Assembly: GCA_020080175.1 (NCBI GenBank) | Contig: JAGHQL010000092.1 | Location: 39,330-103,329, forward strand | Reading direction: 5' to 3' | Source: Glutinoglossum americanum | Lineage: Eukaryota; Ascomycota; Geoglossomycetes; Geoglossales; Geoglossaceae | DNA length: 64,000 nt | Part shown: piece after piece, positions 1 through 10,943 of the stretch | Position numbering within the stretch: the stretch's first letter is position 1 | Layout of the letters: each line of letters starts with the position of its first letter | Notes under the pieces: generated by a model | Seen by the model: the letters and a program-made list of their open reading frames with translations, nothing else | Databases searched by the model: none | Told to the model about the DNA's origin: nothing | Program-made: the position numbers and the translations under genes

Positions 1-1100
1 AGCTATACAATAGTATAAACCAATTTCTGACAATATTTACAATGTGGATGAGATGGGATTTCAAATGGGAATTATAGTTAAAGGCTATATGATTGTTGAT
101 AAGCAACAAATAGCTTCAACTATTAAAGCTGGCAAAGCAAAAGGGGAATTAGTGACTGCTATTGAGTACATGTCTGCAGATAGCTTTACAATCCTACCTT
201 TTATTATTTTTAAAGGCAAGTACCTATAAAGTATATGAACTGATTATATAGTATGTAATGAATAAATAGTTTCTGTAAGTCCTAATGATTAGACTGATAA
301 TGAGTTAAGTTTAAAGTAGTTACAACGTCACTTTAAAGTTCATACAGTAGCTAAAGCTAAAGGAGGATATTGAATACTAATTTTGTATAGTTATAATAGT
401 TATTTAACTTCAAAATTCATTCAATATTATGTTAATTACAAGATTGTTTTATTGTGCTTACCAGCACATACATCGCATATACTACAACCTTTGAATGTTT
501 GTGTTTTCTCTTTGCTCAAGTACTGGTTTCACCAAGAAATTGACAAGTGATTCAGAATAGGTGAACCATGAGTATCCAAGAGAAAATTTCTAGATTTTTA
601 TACTACAGCTAGGCCTAAAGCACTTACAAGCTCTAATATTGAGTTAGGCTTTTACAAAACTAACTTAATTCCATTTAATTCAGGTACTGTATTGAGAAAA
701 CTACCTGCATGGCCACTTACACCACCCTGCCTATATACTACAACAAGTATTCAAATACCTAAAAATGCAAAAGAGGTTGAACAAGCTATAGCAGCAGTAA
801 AAGAACTCTTAAGCGATAAGAATTCTGAGGTGCATTATAAGAGTTCTGAGGTACAAGTCTTGATTGACAAGATTAGCAAAGCGGCTAGTATTGTACTTGC
901 AAGTACTGCAATCACTTAAAAAGAATACCAAGAAGTAATTACTTATTACCAAAATAAGCAAGAGAAAGGGTCAAGAAAGCGAACTAAAGTTGATGAAGGA
1001 TAGGAAATGACAATTGCAGAAGTTAAAGAGACTATAGCAAAGAGAAGGTGTAATCGCATACCTCCTACCTCTTGGTGCACCACTTGGTGGACTCGACGAA
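1..1100 (+). mobile_element. Decayed Fot1/pogo-type DNA transposon (transposase remnant)
   Basis: AT-rich DNA holding pieces of a Tc1/mariner-superfamily pogo/Fot1 DDE transposase in several frames. At 44-229 a piece begins MDEMGFQMGI, the conserved block around the first catalytic Asp. Near 456-525 the translation reads LPAHTSHILQPLNV, the block before the second catalytic Asp. The tail at 590-920 matches the family C-terminus (KALTSSNIELGF, then PFNSGTVL), ending in a Lys/Glu-rich segment. Stops and frame breaks separate all pieces, so it cannot make transposase. The element runs off the left edge of the window; I could not define a right terminal repeat. AT enrichment and TAA/TAG stops fit RIP. 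Confidence 0.8.
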
Positions 1101-1218
1101 TTCAGACCTCAACATTATCTGAAGTAGAAGAAGATGTTGCTAGCAGCATCAGCAAAAGTACTGAGTGACTGCAGCTCTCTTATTGTTGTTGCAACAGTGC
1201 AGTAAGGGTACTTGGAGT

Positions 1219-1258
1219 GGTGTCTCGTTTCCCGGGGGTGTCTCGCTACCCCGGGGGG
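1219..1258. repeat. Short GC-rich direct repeat, two copies of about 19 bp
   Basis: Two near-identical units, GTGTCTCG followed by a C/G-rich palindromic CCCGGGGG core, lie back to back at the junction between the transposon remnant and the truncated HeLo-like frame. The second unit overlaps the stop of that frame. Confidence 0.55.
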
Positions 1259-1641
1259 GACTGTATCCTGCGTATCTTTGAGACTCCCGAGACGCTGAAG
1301 GACACCTGTTGCATGAACTGGGTGAGTCCCGACTCTGTGGGCATATAGCGCTCGATTAACTCGTTGCACCTGGACAGCAGAGCCAAAAGCTGGTGCAAGC
1401 CAGCTTCGAGCGCATCCACCGCGGTAGCGCTGAGTCCGGTGTGGTTGTTTTTGACCCAAAGGAGTGTCCGCTCACGAAGCACCGCGTGTGATCTGAGTTG
1501 GTGAAATAAAGTCTGGTGTGTCTCGTCGATATTTTTGAGCGAGTCAATCTTCTGTATCGCTAGTTTGCCGAGTTTGAGGCATACGTCTAGAAGACCCGGG
1601 AGGCCGAACGCAAGGCCGAGTAACCCAACAAGTTCCGCCAT
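1246..1641 (-). pseudogene. Truncated HeLo-like (prion-inhibition/propagation) domain gene
   Basis: A 131-residue frame starting MAELVGLLGLAFGLPGLLDVC, typical of fungal HeLo/HeLo-like domains: a hydrophobic first helix with small residues, then amphipathic helices (residues about 25-110) rich in Leu, Arg and His. In the known families (HET-S, HELLP, kinase- or NACHT-linked proteins) this domain is the membrane-targeting, cell-death-inducing module. Here the frame stops after about 130 residues, before the usual domain end near 200, and is followed by the GC-rich repeat and the transposon remnant, so it looks truncated. It is divergent from the kinase gene starting near 2137, sharing a roughly 500-bp upstream region. 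Family assignment is by overall pattern only. Confidence 0.55.
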
Positions 1642-2136
1642 TATTCTGGGCCGTATCTTAGATGCCTAGCGGTGATAATGGGAGCGGTGATAGCTCTGAG
1701 GGATGGATCGCCGATGTGTTGTCCACCAAGCTTAAACCCCCTAATTAGTAGGCGCCCAGGCGCCCCCTCAGGGGTTAGTTATATAATCCCTGCGGAATAT
1801 CCTGTGGATAGGGGTAAGCGAAGGCCCCACGCATCTCATTTCACCTTCGGCCAGAACCACATCCCTTTTAGGCCTGCTAATCTCTAATGTATTAGTTTTT
1901 ATCGCTTTTTTCTGTCATTGCCTCCAATAGTGAATTAAGGGTGGATAATGCGATGCATGCCACCTGAAGTCTGCGGCGAAGGAATGGTCAATGGGTAGCG
2001 GTGGCTATTCGGCGGTTTTGATTGAGAGTGTGGCCATGGGCTTAGAACTCCTTGGCGGCGGTATAATGTTTAGCCGACCCATTTACATCGTTCGGGCTGT
2101 TGCCCACTGGCAATAACTCTGCATACAATTCGCGGT
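1642..2136. other. Divergent intergenic region between HeLo-like and kinase genes
   Basis: No convincing frame on either strand. It would hold both promoters if the two genes were once co-expressed. Confidence 0.4.
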
Positions 2137-3502
2137 GTGTCCTGCCTGCATCGCCTTCCCAGCCCTAGATTCTGCGGGTTCCCGCTACAGTTGCCTAGAA
2201 ACCCCACCCTCTGCGTGTTCCTAGTACTAACGCTCCGACTAATTCCCGGCCTAATGGCCGAATCCTGGACGTCGCACGTGGGGAAGACCCTTCGAAGCTT
2301 TAGCCTCTTACCGGATGATAATCCCGGCAGCGATAACCCGAGCGGGTTAGGGGTTATTTCCAATAGCTATCGGTGGCTCACGGGATGGCTCACGGAGGGG
2401 AGCAGTTTCAACAATGCTCAGCCATGCAGAGAGGAGTTTGACTACGTACATTTCGCGACCTTCCTCGGCCTGAAGGAAATCAAATTCTTCTCCCCGCAAG
2501 ATGTAGGTCTCTACTCATCCCCTGACGTATCCCAGTCCGGCAAAGGGCTGTCTATGGACGTCACGATCAACCGCTGCCCGGCTGGTCCTTTGCAAGGCCA
2601 ACTAGTGGCACTGAAGAAGGCCCGCGACCCTAATGACCAGAGCAATACCCCGCCTCGGCCCCACTAGGACTGGCTCCGGGACCTGTACTTTGAGCTGCAA
2701 GTCATGACCCATAAGCACCTATGTGACCACCGCAATATTGTTAAGTTGCTTGGCGTTACATTCGAGCCTGCAAACGACCGCGACGAGAAGATCGAGTCGC
2801 TTCGCCCGGTACTGGTGGTCGAGCCTGCTCATGGAACATACCCGGATCTAAGGCGCTTTTTTGAGGAGCGTGATCGCTCCGCTAGGTTGTCATGCCCCGA
2901 GGCCTTCGCGCTGATGTCAGATGTCGCTGATGGGGTAGGCGCTTTGCATTCATACCAAGGTACGTATACCACCCAACCGCCCCGGCCCGTACGGCATCGC
3001 CACCATGCACACGCTCAATTGGAGTTGCCCCAGTCGTCCACGGGGACATTAAACCTCAGAACATCCTCCTTTTTCCTAGTCTCTTAGACGGTACCTTTAT
3101 CGCCAAGATCTGCGACTTTGGCGCGAGCGAGATGACTGGGCACCAGACTTCCGCCCCTCCGGGGTTCACAAGAGCCTTCACTCCTGGGTGGGCTGCTCCG
3201 GAAGTTTCCTACCACACGATACAGACCGTAGCGGAAGACGTGTTCTCCTTTGGCCTGGTTTGTGCGTATATTGCCACGTCCGCTCGGCCTCACGAGCCTT
3301 CGATCTGGCTTGCTGAAGATGAGTACCGATCGGATCGCCTTCTAAATTATGTCGATTCCTTTCTCAGTGATCCGGAGCGTGTTCGGCTAGGCTACTCAAC
3401 AGTGTCGGCTTCCGTGCTGAGGAAGATGTTAGAGAGCACTCTCTGCAAATCACCACTAGAGCGACGAAAGTCCTTGTTTAGTGTCCGGCATGAACTCCTC
3501 GG
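2137..3502 (+). pseudogene. Protein kinase module (non-RD, HGD type) with one in-frame TAG; 5' part of a larger gene
   Basis: Exons 2137-2959 and 3034-3502 join (intron GTACGT...CAG, phase 1) into a protein kinase domain. Visible motifs: beta3 lysine in VALKK (about 2607-2621), alphaC segment LRDLYFELQ, then HRNIVKLLGV; the catalytic loop HGDIKPQN (H277, G278, D279), where the usual Arg before Asp is Gly; CDFGAS; and WAAPEVS. A single in-frame TAG at 2665-2667 falls between beta3 and alphaC; a CAG-to-TAG change explains it and the frame is open on both sides. The first codons (2137-2250) look like a weak hydrophobic leader; M at 2251 is an alternative start. The exon ends at GTAAGA (3503), and the next phase-compatible acceptor (3741) leads into the ankyrin exon. 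Confidence 0.75.
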
Positions 3503-3712
3503 GTAAGAGACGTTGTTCCCACTATGGTTCTCGCGGAATAAGTAACGTTAGAGAATGGAAGGACCCCATTCAAATGCCCAATACCTCCGGAGGTCATCAT
3601 CCCGTTCCGAAAGAGCATCAAGGCTGACGTACGTGTGGCCTATCTAAACCTACCCCACTATATCCGCTTTAGAACAAGAATGGATAGATAGCTGATCTGG
3701 TGAGGCTTATAG

Positions 3713-6298
3713 GTGAGGGAGTCCACAATCGTGGACTATAGACAGGCGAATATCTACCAGGGATTAAAAAATTGTTACAACCAGCTCCCAGACCACCTCT
3801 GCCAGCGCCTTATCGATAATGTGTACAGGACTCTCGACCCCGCAAATAAGGCTACGCATGGGGTCAGTGATGCCCAGCGAATCTACGCTGCACAGTGCGC
3901 GTACTATACTCTCCACGAAGTTGAGGAAAACCGACCGCTTCGTATGCTTCCACAGTTTGGCGATATGAATGACCCCATAGTGCGACATCAGTTCTTTCGC
4001 CACTTGGCCGGTCAGCACAACGACGAAAGCGCCGCCAGGGTAATTACCCCAGCAATGGCGGGGACCTTTGTGAGCGATTTTCCGGAGCTCACGAGCTATG
4101 GTAAGGAGTACCCGGCGATGCCTATCGAAGAGAGCACATTAAGATCCCTGGCATTACGGAAAGTCCAGGGTCTTGGCAGTCTACATGCAGCGGCATACCT
4201 AGGGTGTGATAAGCTGATTCCTCTATTGGCCAAGCATGGTGCCGATATCAACGAGGCAGATTCTTCCGGGTGGACTCCCCTCCATGTTGCCGCCTATAAT
4301 ATGAAATTTGAATCCGCGCGAAATATATTGAAACTCGGGGCCTGGGTGGACGCCTCAGCCAAATGCTTCGGCTGCAACTTTACACCTCTGAAGCTAGTCC
4401 TCGTCGCGGCCCAAACCATGCGGATTTGGAAGAGCGGGTCGATGCATGAAATACCTGCACTCGTGCAGTTACTCCTCGACCAGGGTGCCAACCCCTGGGT
4501 GCGCGACCCCGCCTTCCTCTACAGCACTGCGATGCACGTGCTCCCTGTTGGTCCGGACGTGATGCAGGTCCTCCTAAAGCACGACCCGGCTCTTGCACTG
4601 GCCCTAAATTCGCGAGAGGAGACACCGCTCCACACGATCGCAAATTGCGGAGCCGTCGAGGAAGCGCAGGTGCTTCTAGCTCACGGAGCCGACCCCAGTG
4701 TGCCAGACCAGCTAGGTACGACGGTGTTGCACAAACTCTGGAACTATTGTATTGACTATGAGGGTATCCAACGCATGTATTGGCCTGACAAACCTGACGT
4801 CCGGCCGCCATCCCTCCGCGAGAAACAGAAAGTGTTCCCGCCAGAGAGGGTTCGGGAGGTCAGGGACATACTGATCAGCCATGGCGCTGACCAAACGATG
4901 TTGGACGACGTCATAGGCGCCATACCGAGCAAGTCGGGCTTCATCAGTTTGCACAATGTAATCGGCCCAGAGAAGCCAAATACGATCCAAAGAAGCCAGT
5001 ACTTTCCCTTTTCAGGTAGCGAATCCTCCCATAGGGATGCATGGGCCGAAGAGTGGTAGGTTGTTGATCCAACTTTTCCCCCGTTTAGTTTGCATCTCAC
5101 AGTGATGTCCGCGACCGCAGGAAACGGGTTGAGGGTGAACCACAGAAGATCCTGCGCTTGAAGCCCGCGCGCGGGCCGGTTACCATCAGCCAGCACATCC
5201 TCGGCGCTTGCCCGGTCGAGCATTCGTGGGGCTATTACCTGCTCATCGATATTAGCGTTGCTGGTTACAGCCCAGGGTTTGCAGCCGAATTTACGGTCTC
5301 AGAGATAGTTAGTCCAGGCGACATTGGCTCCGCGGTTGGTATTGACGCTGACAGAAATGTAGGGTAAGGAAGTTCGGTTGTTCCATCAACAGTGTACATC
5401 TGCTCTTTTCACTAGACCAGACCGTCTCTACACGCTGAATCTGGGCCTTATTCGGCTTTCCCGCGCCTGCGATCTACAGCTGGATATTTGCATCACCGAA
5501 CTTTCCCCAGGCCAGGGATGCCGTGGGATGGTGAGAATCTCGAGTCTGCTCAGTCCTAGAATATGACTAACTAACAGCCGGTCGAGTTAGGCTCTTGCTG
5601 GTTCCCAATTCATCCTGGAACATTCACTTTACCTCACTGAACCTGGAAAAGTTCTCAGCCAGACACACCCATCTATCTTCGAAGAGCGAGCCGTCAATCT
5701 TGCTATGGTCTTCGGGCTGGGTGCGATTGCGCGGCAGTCGAGGTACCACGTCTGGCAGAAGTCGCCCACGATCGAAACCCGCCTGAAAAGTCGAAAGGAG
5801 CAGGATGCCATCCTTGAGGCGCTGGCTGAAATGGCCAGGCGCCTCTCCCCTGGAGATTCTGACCTCCTCAACAGCGTTCACCTCGCTGCAAAGAAGCTTA
5901 GAGATCTCGGTAGGGAGTCCTTTCTCAAAAGGGACTTCGACCGCACGCTTGATCTCTGCCAAGCAGCCCTCGGGCACGCAAACCGCGTCACCACTGCGAC
6001 ATCGCTCCTATATCTTCAGGGCGACTTACCGCGCCTGCTCTATGACTGCCACAGTCTTTCCACCCATTGTCTCGCCGGTTTGGGACGCCACAGCGAGGCA
6101 GAGAAGTCCGCAACCCAGGTCTTAGCTATGAGAGGATTGGGGGATGATGAGATCGCCATGGCTTACTGCATCCGGGGCAGAGCTCGAATATGGTTGCGAA
6201 AGAGTAGCGAAGCGGCAGAGGATTTTGCAGAGGCTAAGAAGAAATTACCAGGACATCCCATCGTCCAGCAAATGGTGGAAAGTGTCCGATTTGTTTAA
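3713..6298 (+). CDS. Ankyrin-repeat and TPR-like region, probably the 3' part of the kinase gene
   Basis: Four exons join with matching phases: 3742-5055, 5103-5363, 5416-5530, 5591-6298 (introns 47-60 nt; the last has a CTAACTAACAG tract). The first exon holds ankyrin repeats (LHAAAYLGCDKLIPLLAKHG, then GWTPLHVAAYN, ETPLHTIANCG, LLAHGADPSVPD). The middle exons give an unrecognised beta-rich stretch. The last exon gives helical TPR-like repeats (FLKRDFDRTLDLCQAAL, then GLGRHSEAEKSATQVL). The ankyrin frame has no ATG until 3944, well inside coding-like sequence, so the 5' end must come by splicing; acceptor 3741 joins it in phase to the kinase exon (donor 3503, 239-nt intron). Summed with the kinase exons the length is 3690 nt = 1230 codons, exactly in frame. 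The fusion is inference; the ankyrin call is secure. Confidence 0.65.
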
Positions 6299-7038
6299 GC
6301 TCCAGGTTGAGTGGCGAAGCTGCCGCGGGTGTAGCTATGTAAGATAGCAAAATGCATTGTAGCCTCGATATTCTCAGCGTTAGGTAGCTCGCATAGAAAG
6401 GACTAGGTCCTCATCCTATTTCGTCGGCTCTAACCTTTTCCCACCCACCAGCTTTTAGAGAACCCTCACCTCCTGCCTAAGTTATTCTATGCAAATCGCC
6501 GCAACACATAGACCAGCGCAGCTACACTCTTTATCTATATGAAAAATGTACCCACACACCAGGTACATTCTGCATATGATCACGGATTAGCTAATCCGCT
6601 AGCACTATAAACTAGCTAAACTAGCTGTGGTACTTGACGACTCTAGTCCTAAACCATCCCGTGTAGCTAACATCACGTGTCAATACTACGCTGAACACCG
6701 ACCCCATTCTATTACAGTAGGCCAATCTATTTACTATCACTAAGGTAAATTCTGTACAGCCACAGATAAGCAGCAGCCTTCACCCAGGCAGAGCACAGAT
6801 GTTATGAGTTTGTGTTAGAATCACGTGATGATCTACCGCTAGCTCTATAGGGTCCAACCATAATTCCAAGTCCAATTGGTCCACAGCAGCACGGTTAAAG
6901 GGATATTTTAAAATCGTAGCGGTTGTAGATCGCTGGTCACGAGGTTCGACCGCCGCCGCGAAAATAATTCCTCTCGCTCAGCCTTCCTCCCCATTACCTC
7001 ATCCCCCATCAATTTCGCGCCTCCCGTCAGGTTTAGTC
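6299..7038. other. Intergenic region, no gene seen
   Basis: About 740 bp without a sustained coding frame. A pyrimidine-rich stretch lies just before the next ATG (about 6965-7035), common upstream of fungal genes. Confidence 0.5.
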
Positions 7039-9087
7039 ATGGAACACCTTTCAGTCATATCATCTATAAAGGGGATACTGGCGGCATCAGGAAAGATATA
7101 TGCTATATTGCAAGGAATCATTTCTAGCTCCGTGACCACCCCGAGCCTTGGCCGAGACACTCAACACGAAGTCCGAGAACTCGCTGCCGCGACCTCTCAA
7201 CTGCAGTCACTCCTTCTTGGGGAAACCGTGGCTAAACCGTCTCGAGACTCCATGATTGATGTTAATCAATTTTTGATGACTTTAACAGGGATCGTGTGTG
7301 CCATCTCTGAGTTAGAGATGGAGATTGATGGTTTGAAGGTTGATCACGACCTCGGCCTTCTCGATCGGATTAAATGGGCTTGTGAGAAGCCTGCCATTAC
7401 TGGGCTCCTTCGACGTCTTCAGGACCATAAATCATCTTTGGCGCTGATGCTGGAGATACTTACATGGTGTGTGCTATGTCCATGCGCTATTATCAAATCT
7501 TCTACTAACGCAATCCACTCCCTCATTCAGTAAAACATCCGCTGAGGCCAAAAATAGCATGAGCACGGTCCGCACCCTGTTCCAGCAGTCAATTCAAAGT
7601 AACGCAGACATGTTGAAACGACTGAGGACACTAGAGATCAAGCCAACAACCCCTTTGCATAATACTGGGGAAGACAACAGCGAATCAATCTCAACCACAA
7701 GGGACGAGCGAATCGTGGGTTCGTCTCCCCCAATCCTTTTGGGACTTAGCTTCGCAGAAGTATTGGATATTTCGTTTCTCCCTTTGCCGGTAGCTGCGAG
7801 CGAGCTTTACAACCCCCAATGGTATGATACTAGTACTGCTGATGGCTCTCTGGGAGGCTACCCCAAGAGGCCCCGTACCCCCCCAACATTACCGCTGGCA
7901 AACCCGCCACCAGCAGACCAACAAATCTCGCGGGATAACCACAGTGATGCTTCACAGCCGCCCCAATGCGTCCCCGGCCCCGGCCCCTATCCAAGCCAAC
8001 CAGCTCCTCCCGGTAACGACCTCCTAAGTCTCCTAAATACCGTCTGCGCTAATGCTGACCCTATGGAGCGTTACCAAAATCTAATTAAGATCAACCAAGG
8101 CGGGTTCTCAACTATCTACACAGCGATCGAAGTGGGAACAAACCAATATGTTGCATTAAAGAAGATGGTTGTGAGACACCCGGTTGAGGACATTGTCATC
8201 AATGAGGTTCTGGTTATGAAGAGCGCTAAACATAAAAATATTATTAACTTCATGGACAGCTTCCTCCATCAGGGAGTTTTGTGGATCGTGATGGAATATG
8301 TGGAAGGGGCCAATTTGACTAATGTCATCACGTTTAATAGAATGACGGAGGGGCAGATTGCTACCGTCTGTGGGGAGGTTGGTTACCAGTACGAAACGTA
8401 TCCCAAGGGGAAAGTGCTGACGAATCAGATTCTCAATGCAATCCGGTATCTACACTCAAAGGGTGTTATCCATGGGGACGTTAGATCGGACAATATCCTG
8501 CTCTCTTTTGAAGGGGATATTAAATTAAGTATGCAATATCTGCCTCCCTCATAGTTTATCGATATCTTCCCTAATTTTGTATAGTCGACTTTGGATACTG
8601 CGTTCAACTCGACGAGAATCAAGGCCATCTTACGTCTATGTATGGCTCACCATACTGGATGGCGCCCGAAATGATTCTCAATAGGCCACATGGCCGTAAA
8701 GTTGATATCTGGGGTTTAGGGATTACAGCGATCGAGATGGCTGAGGGTGAACCTCCATATCTCTCCGAAGAGCCTAGTCGAGCACTTAACATGATCGGGG
8801 CCAACGGCACTCCCCAGCTCCAGCGGCCAGAATCACTAACTCTCGTTTTCAAGAATTGGCTGAGCTTTGCTTTGGATGCGGACCCGGAAAAGAGAGCCTC
8901 AGCTCATAACTTGCTCAGTGTAAGCCTAACATCTGCACTAACCTATCCAACCTTCTCCTAGTCATTCTAACTGATTTAGCATCAATTCCTGCAATGCGCG
9001 GAGCCAATAACTAACCTACTTCCACTAGTCCGCACCACTCAGACTATGCTTAAGTTGGAGGAATACCCACATCCGAATCCAACTTGA
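7039..9087 (+). CDS. STAND-type N-terminal domain fused to a Ste20/PAK-like protein kinase
   Basis: Four exons, 7039-7466, 7531-8528, 8585-8919, 8980-9087, all phases consistent, 622 residues. Residues 1-130 resemble the helical fungal N-terminal domain of STAND/NLR proteins (PigL_N type; begins MEHLSVISSIKGILAASGKI). Residues about 170-310 are Pro/Ser/Thr-rich and disordered. Residues 324-600 are a Ste20/PAK-like kinase: glycine loop INQGGFSTIY, VALKK lysine K353, WIVMEYVEG hinge, catalytic loop HGDVRSDN (H457-G458-D459), IDFGYC, GSPYWMAPEM, and a C-terminal HQFLQCA typical of PAKs. The exon-4 tail is recovered only after splicing (donor GTAAGC 8920). PAKs carry HRD; here Gly replaces Arg (non-RD). 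A short insertion, VGYQYETYPKGK, lies before the catalytic loop. Catalytic residues look intact. Confidence 0.82.
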
Positions 9088-9803
9088 GTTTGCGGGAGAT
9101 CCAGGCCCGCCGAAGTGGACTTTTCAAGGCAGTTTGTAACTATGCTTCCCTTATTACTCAATGTCAATGCAAATGCCACTTAGAAACCGGTAGATCTTAT
9201 AGACGGGGATGCAGACTGCAGTAATATCGCTCACCCCAAAGCCGAACGGCGTGGCCGCGATATTATAAACTCGTAGAATAGTAGAGTACACATGGGACTG
9301 TAAGGTATTCTGGGTTCCTGGAGATATCTAGATGCAAGTCGATAAATGCAGCAGAGGAGAGACGATATTCAAATACTATCCGATGAAGCGGAACTACCCA
9401 TTTGAGGTATTTAACCCTTTGGTGTCTCCTAACTGATTAATCCGCTTTAAGAGGTGGTGTTTAGCAAATATCGCTTGACTGACTAACGGAATTGTAGCTT
9501 ATCGGCAGATCCAGGCCCTAAGCATGGCGAGCTGCAACAGTGTAAGTCCTGGTTGGCTGCCATATTGGCTCGGCATGCCCTCTCACGATCCAGCTCCGTC
9601 AGCTATGCGATTGTTGGGTCAATAATCTGGCTAGCGAGGCCCCACATGCAACATGATTTCCCCGCAGGCTCGCCGCCCCGCGAGCGGGGGTTAGTGGGAA
9701 TATAAAGCGAGTGACGACCCGCCAAACCCAACCAGATGAGCTAACTTAGCTTCAGGACTATTAGTCGTCTCCTCGCCAGCTATCTTTCCTCAAAACATTA
9801 ACT
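9088..9803 (+). promoter_or_regulatory. Intergenic region with a TATA-like box before the NTF2-like gene
   Basis: No coding frame. TATAAAG at 9701 lies about 100 bp upstream of the next ATG (9804), a plausible core-promoter position; a GC-rich hairpin-like CGCCCCGCGAGCGGGG precedes it. Confidence 0.35.
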
Positions 9804-10328
9804 ATGGCCGACGACTCAACCAGATCCCAACTCCTTCAGTCTAAGTGCCATGCCTTCTCACTAGCTTTTGCTAACGGTGCTATGGCTCCGTCCGAAATCC
9901 TCAACACGTTCTTCAGGGCCAACCCCAAGATCACAGAACACGGCCCAGAATGGGCGTCCTCTCGCCTGCCGTTCATAGGCAAGACTTTCAGTGGCCGAAG
10001 CTCCACCATATCGGAGAGCGCCACAACTTGTGACGACTACTTCCGCTTCCTCAGCGCAACTGTCGCCGTCCATCCTAGCGATAACACCTTTCCGCCAGCA
10101 TCGGGATTCATGGTTAGTCCCGGCACAGCGAGCTTGAGCTCGAGCGATGGTGGCTCTGGGATCGTGAGCGTCAAGGGGCACATCAAAATCTCGAGTGTGG
10201 CAACAGGCAATAGCTGGGAGGAAGATTTTATCTTTTATTTCAGCGAGTTTGACCGAGAGGGGAGGTTTGGGCATTTTAAGATCTGGGGTGATCCCTTGAG
10301 CTGCTGGTTAGCAGTTGTGGGCATTTGA
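9804..10328 (+). CDS. NTF2/SnoaL-like fold protein, function unknown
   Basis: Intronless 174-residue frame with a clear ATG. The pattern LNTFFRANPKITEHGPEWAS, then a middle strand IVSVKGHIKISS and the ending EEDFIFYFSEFDREGRFGHFKIWGDPLSCW, matches a group of small fungal SnoaL-like (NTF2 superfamily) proteins. No catalytic residues can be assigned by eye. The fold is shared with scytalone dehydratase at 23.4 kb, but the sequence is not close to it. No signal peptide or membrane segment. Confidence 0.7.
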   Translation: MADDSTRSQLLQSKCHAFSLAFANGAMAPSEILNTFFRANPKITEHGPEWASSRLPFIGKTFSGRSSTISESATTCDDYFRFLSATVAVHPSDNTFPPASGFMVSPGTASLSSSDGGSGIVSVKGHIKISSVATGNSWEEDFIFYFSEFDREGRFGHFKIWGDPLSCWLAVVGI

Positions 10329-10943
10329 ATAGCCAAGCTAAGTTTCGACGGCAGAAGGGACCAAAGGCGGTGGCTATGAGTCAAGGTCGGCGGTGCTTTC
10401 AGAATGCGGTTGTCACTTAAATTGAATAACTACGGCTGCTTGGGCGGACGCCGGTTTTTAGCGACAGAATCCCTTAGTTCTCTTCACCCTCTCCTCCAGT
10501 CAGTCCAGCTGGTAATAAAAACTTCTCTATGCGTTTCTCCCTCTCGTCCACACCACGACCTCCAACACAATCCAACAACCCCAGTGGGTTCGGTTTGATT
10601 TTGGTTAGATTACGATCTACGCGCTATAAGCTCTTGGAATTTTTGTAGCTGTGTGATCATTTAATGATACGGTGGACACCCAATATCATAGGAATGGGGG
10701 GATAGGAAATGGCGATGAGTGTACGATGGTGTCAAGTTCAACACTACTTTGCCCCATTCATCTAGGGAACATCGACTTGATAGTTGATTTGGGGCACCGA
10801 TTTGCTAATCGCGCTTCGGAGTGTCAACCCGATGTATTATCTATTGTATTAACACTAGTACTACATCTTCTTACAAGCCAGTTCGTTAGTCTTCATCCGC
10901 AATACTTACACCGCGGGTGCGAGTTACCAAAATAATATCCCTC
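10329..10943. other. Intergenic region, no gene seen
   Basis: Short frames only, none with family features. Confidence 0.4.

Noticed and set aside
6947-6965. GGTTCGA word resembling a tRNA B box
   Set aside because: No matching A box or cloverleaf around it; no tRNA gene could be supported anywhere in the window.
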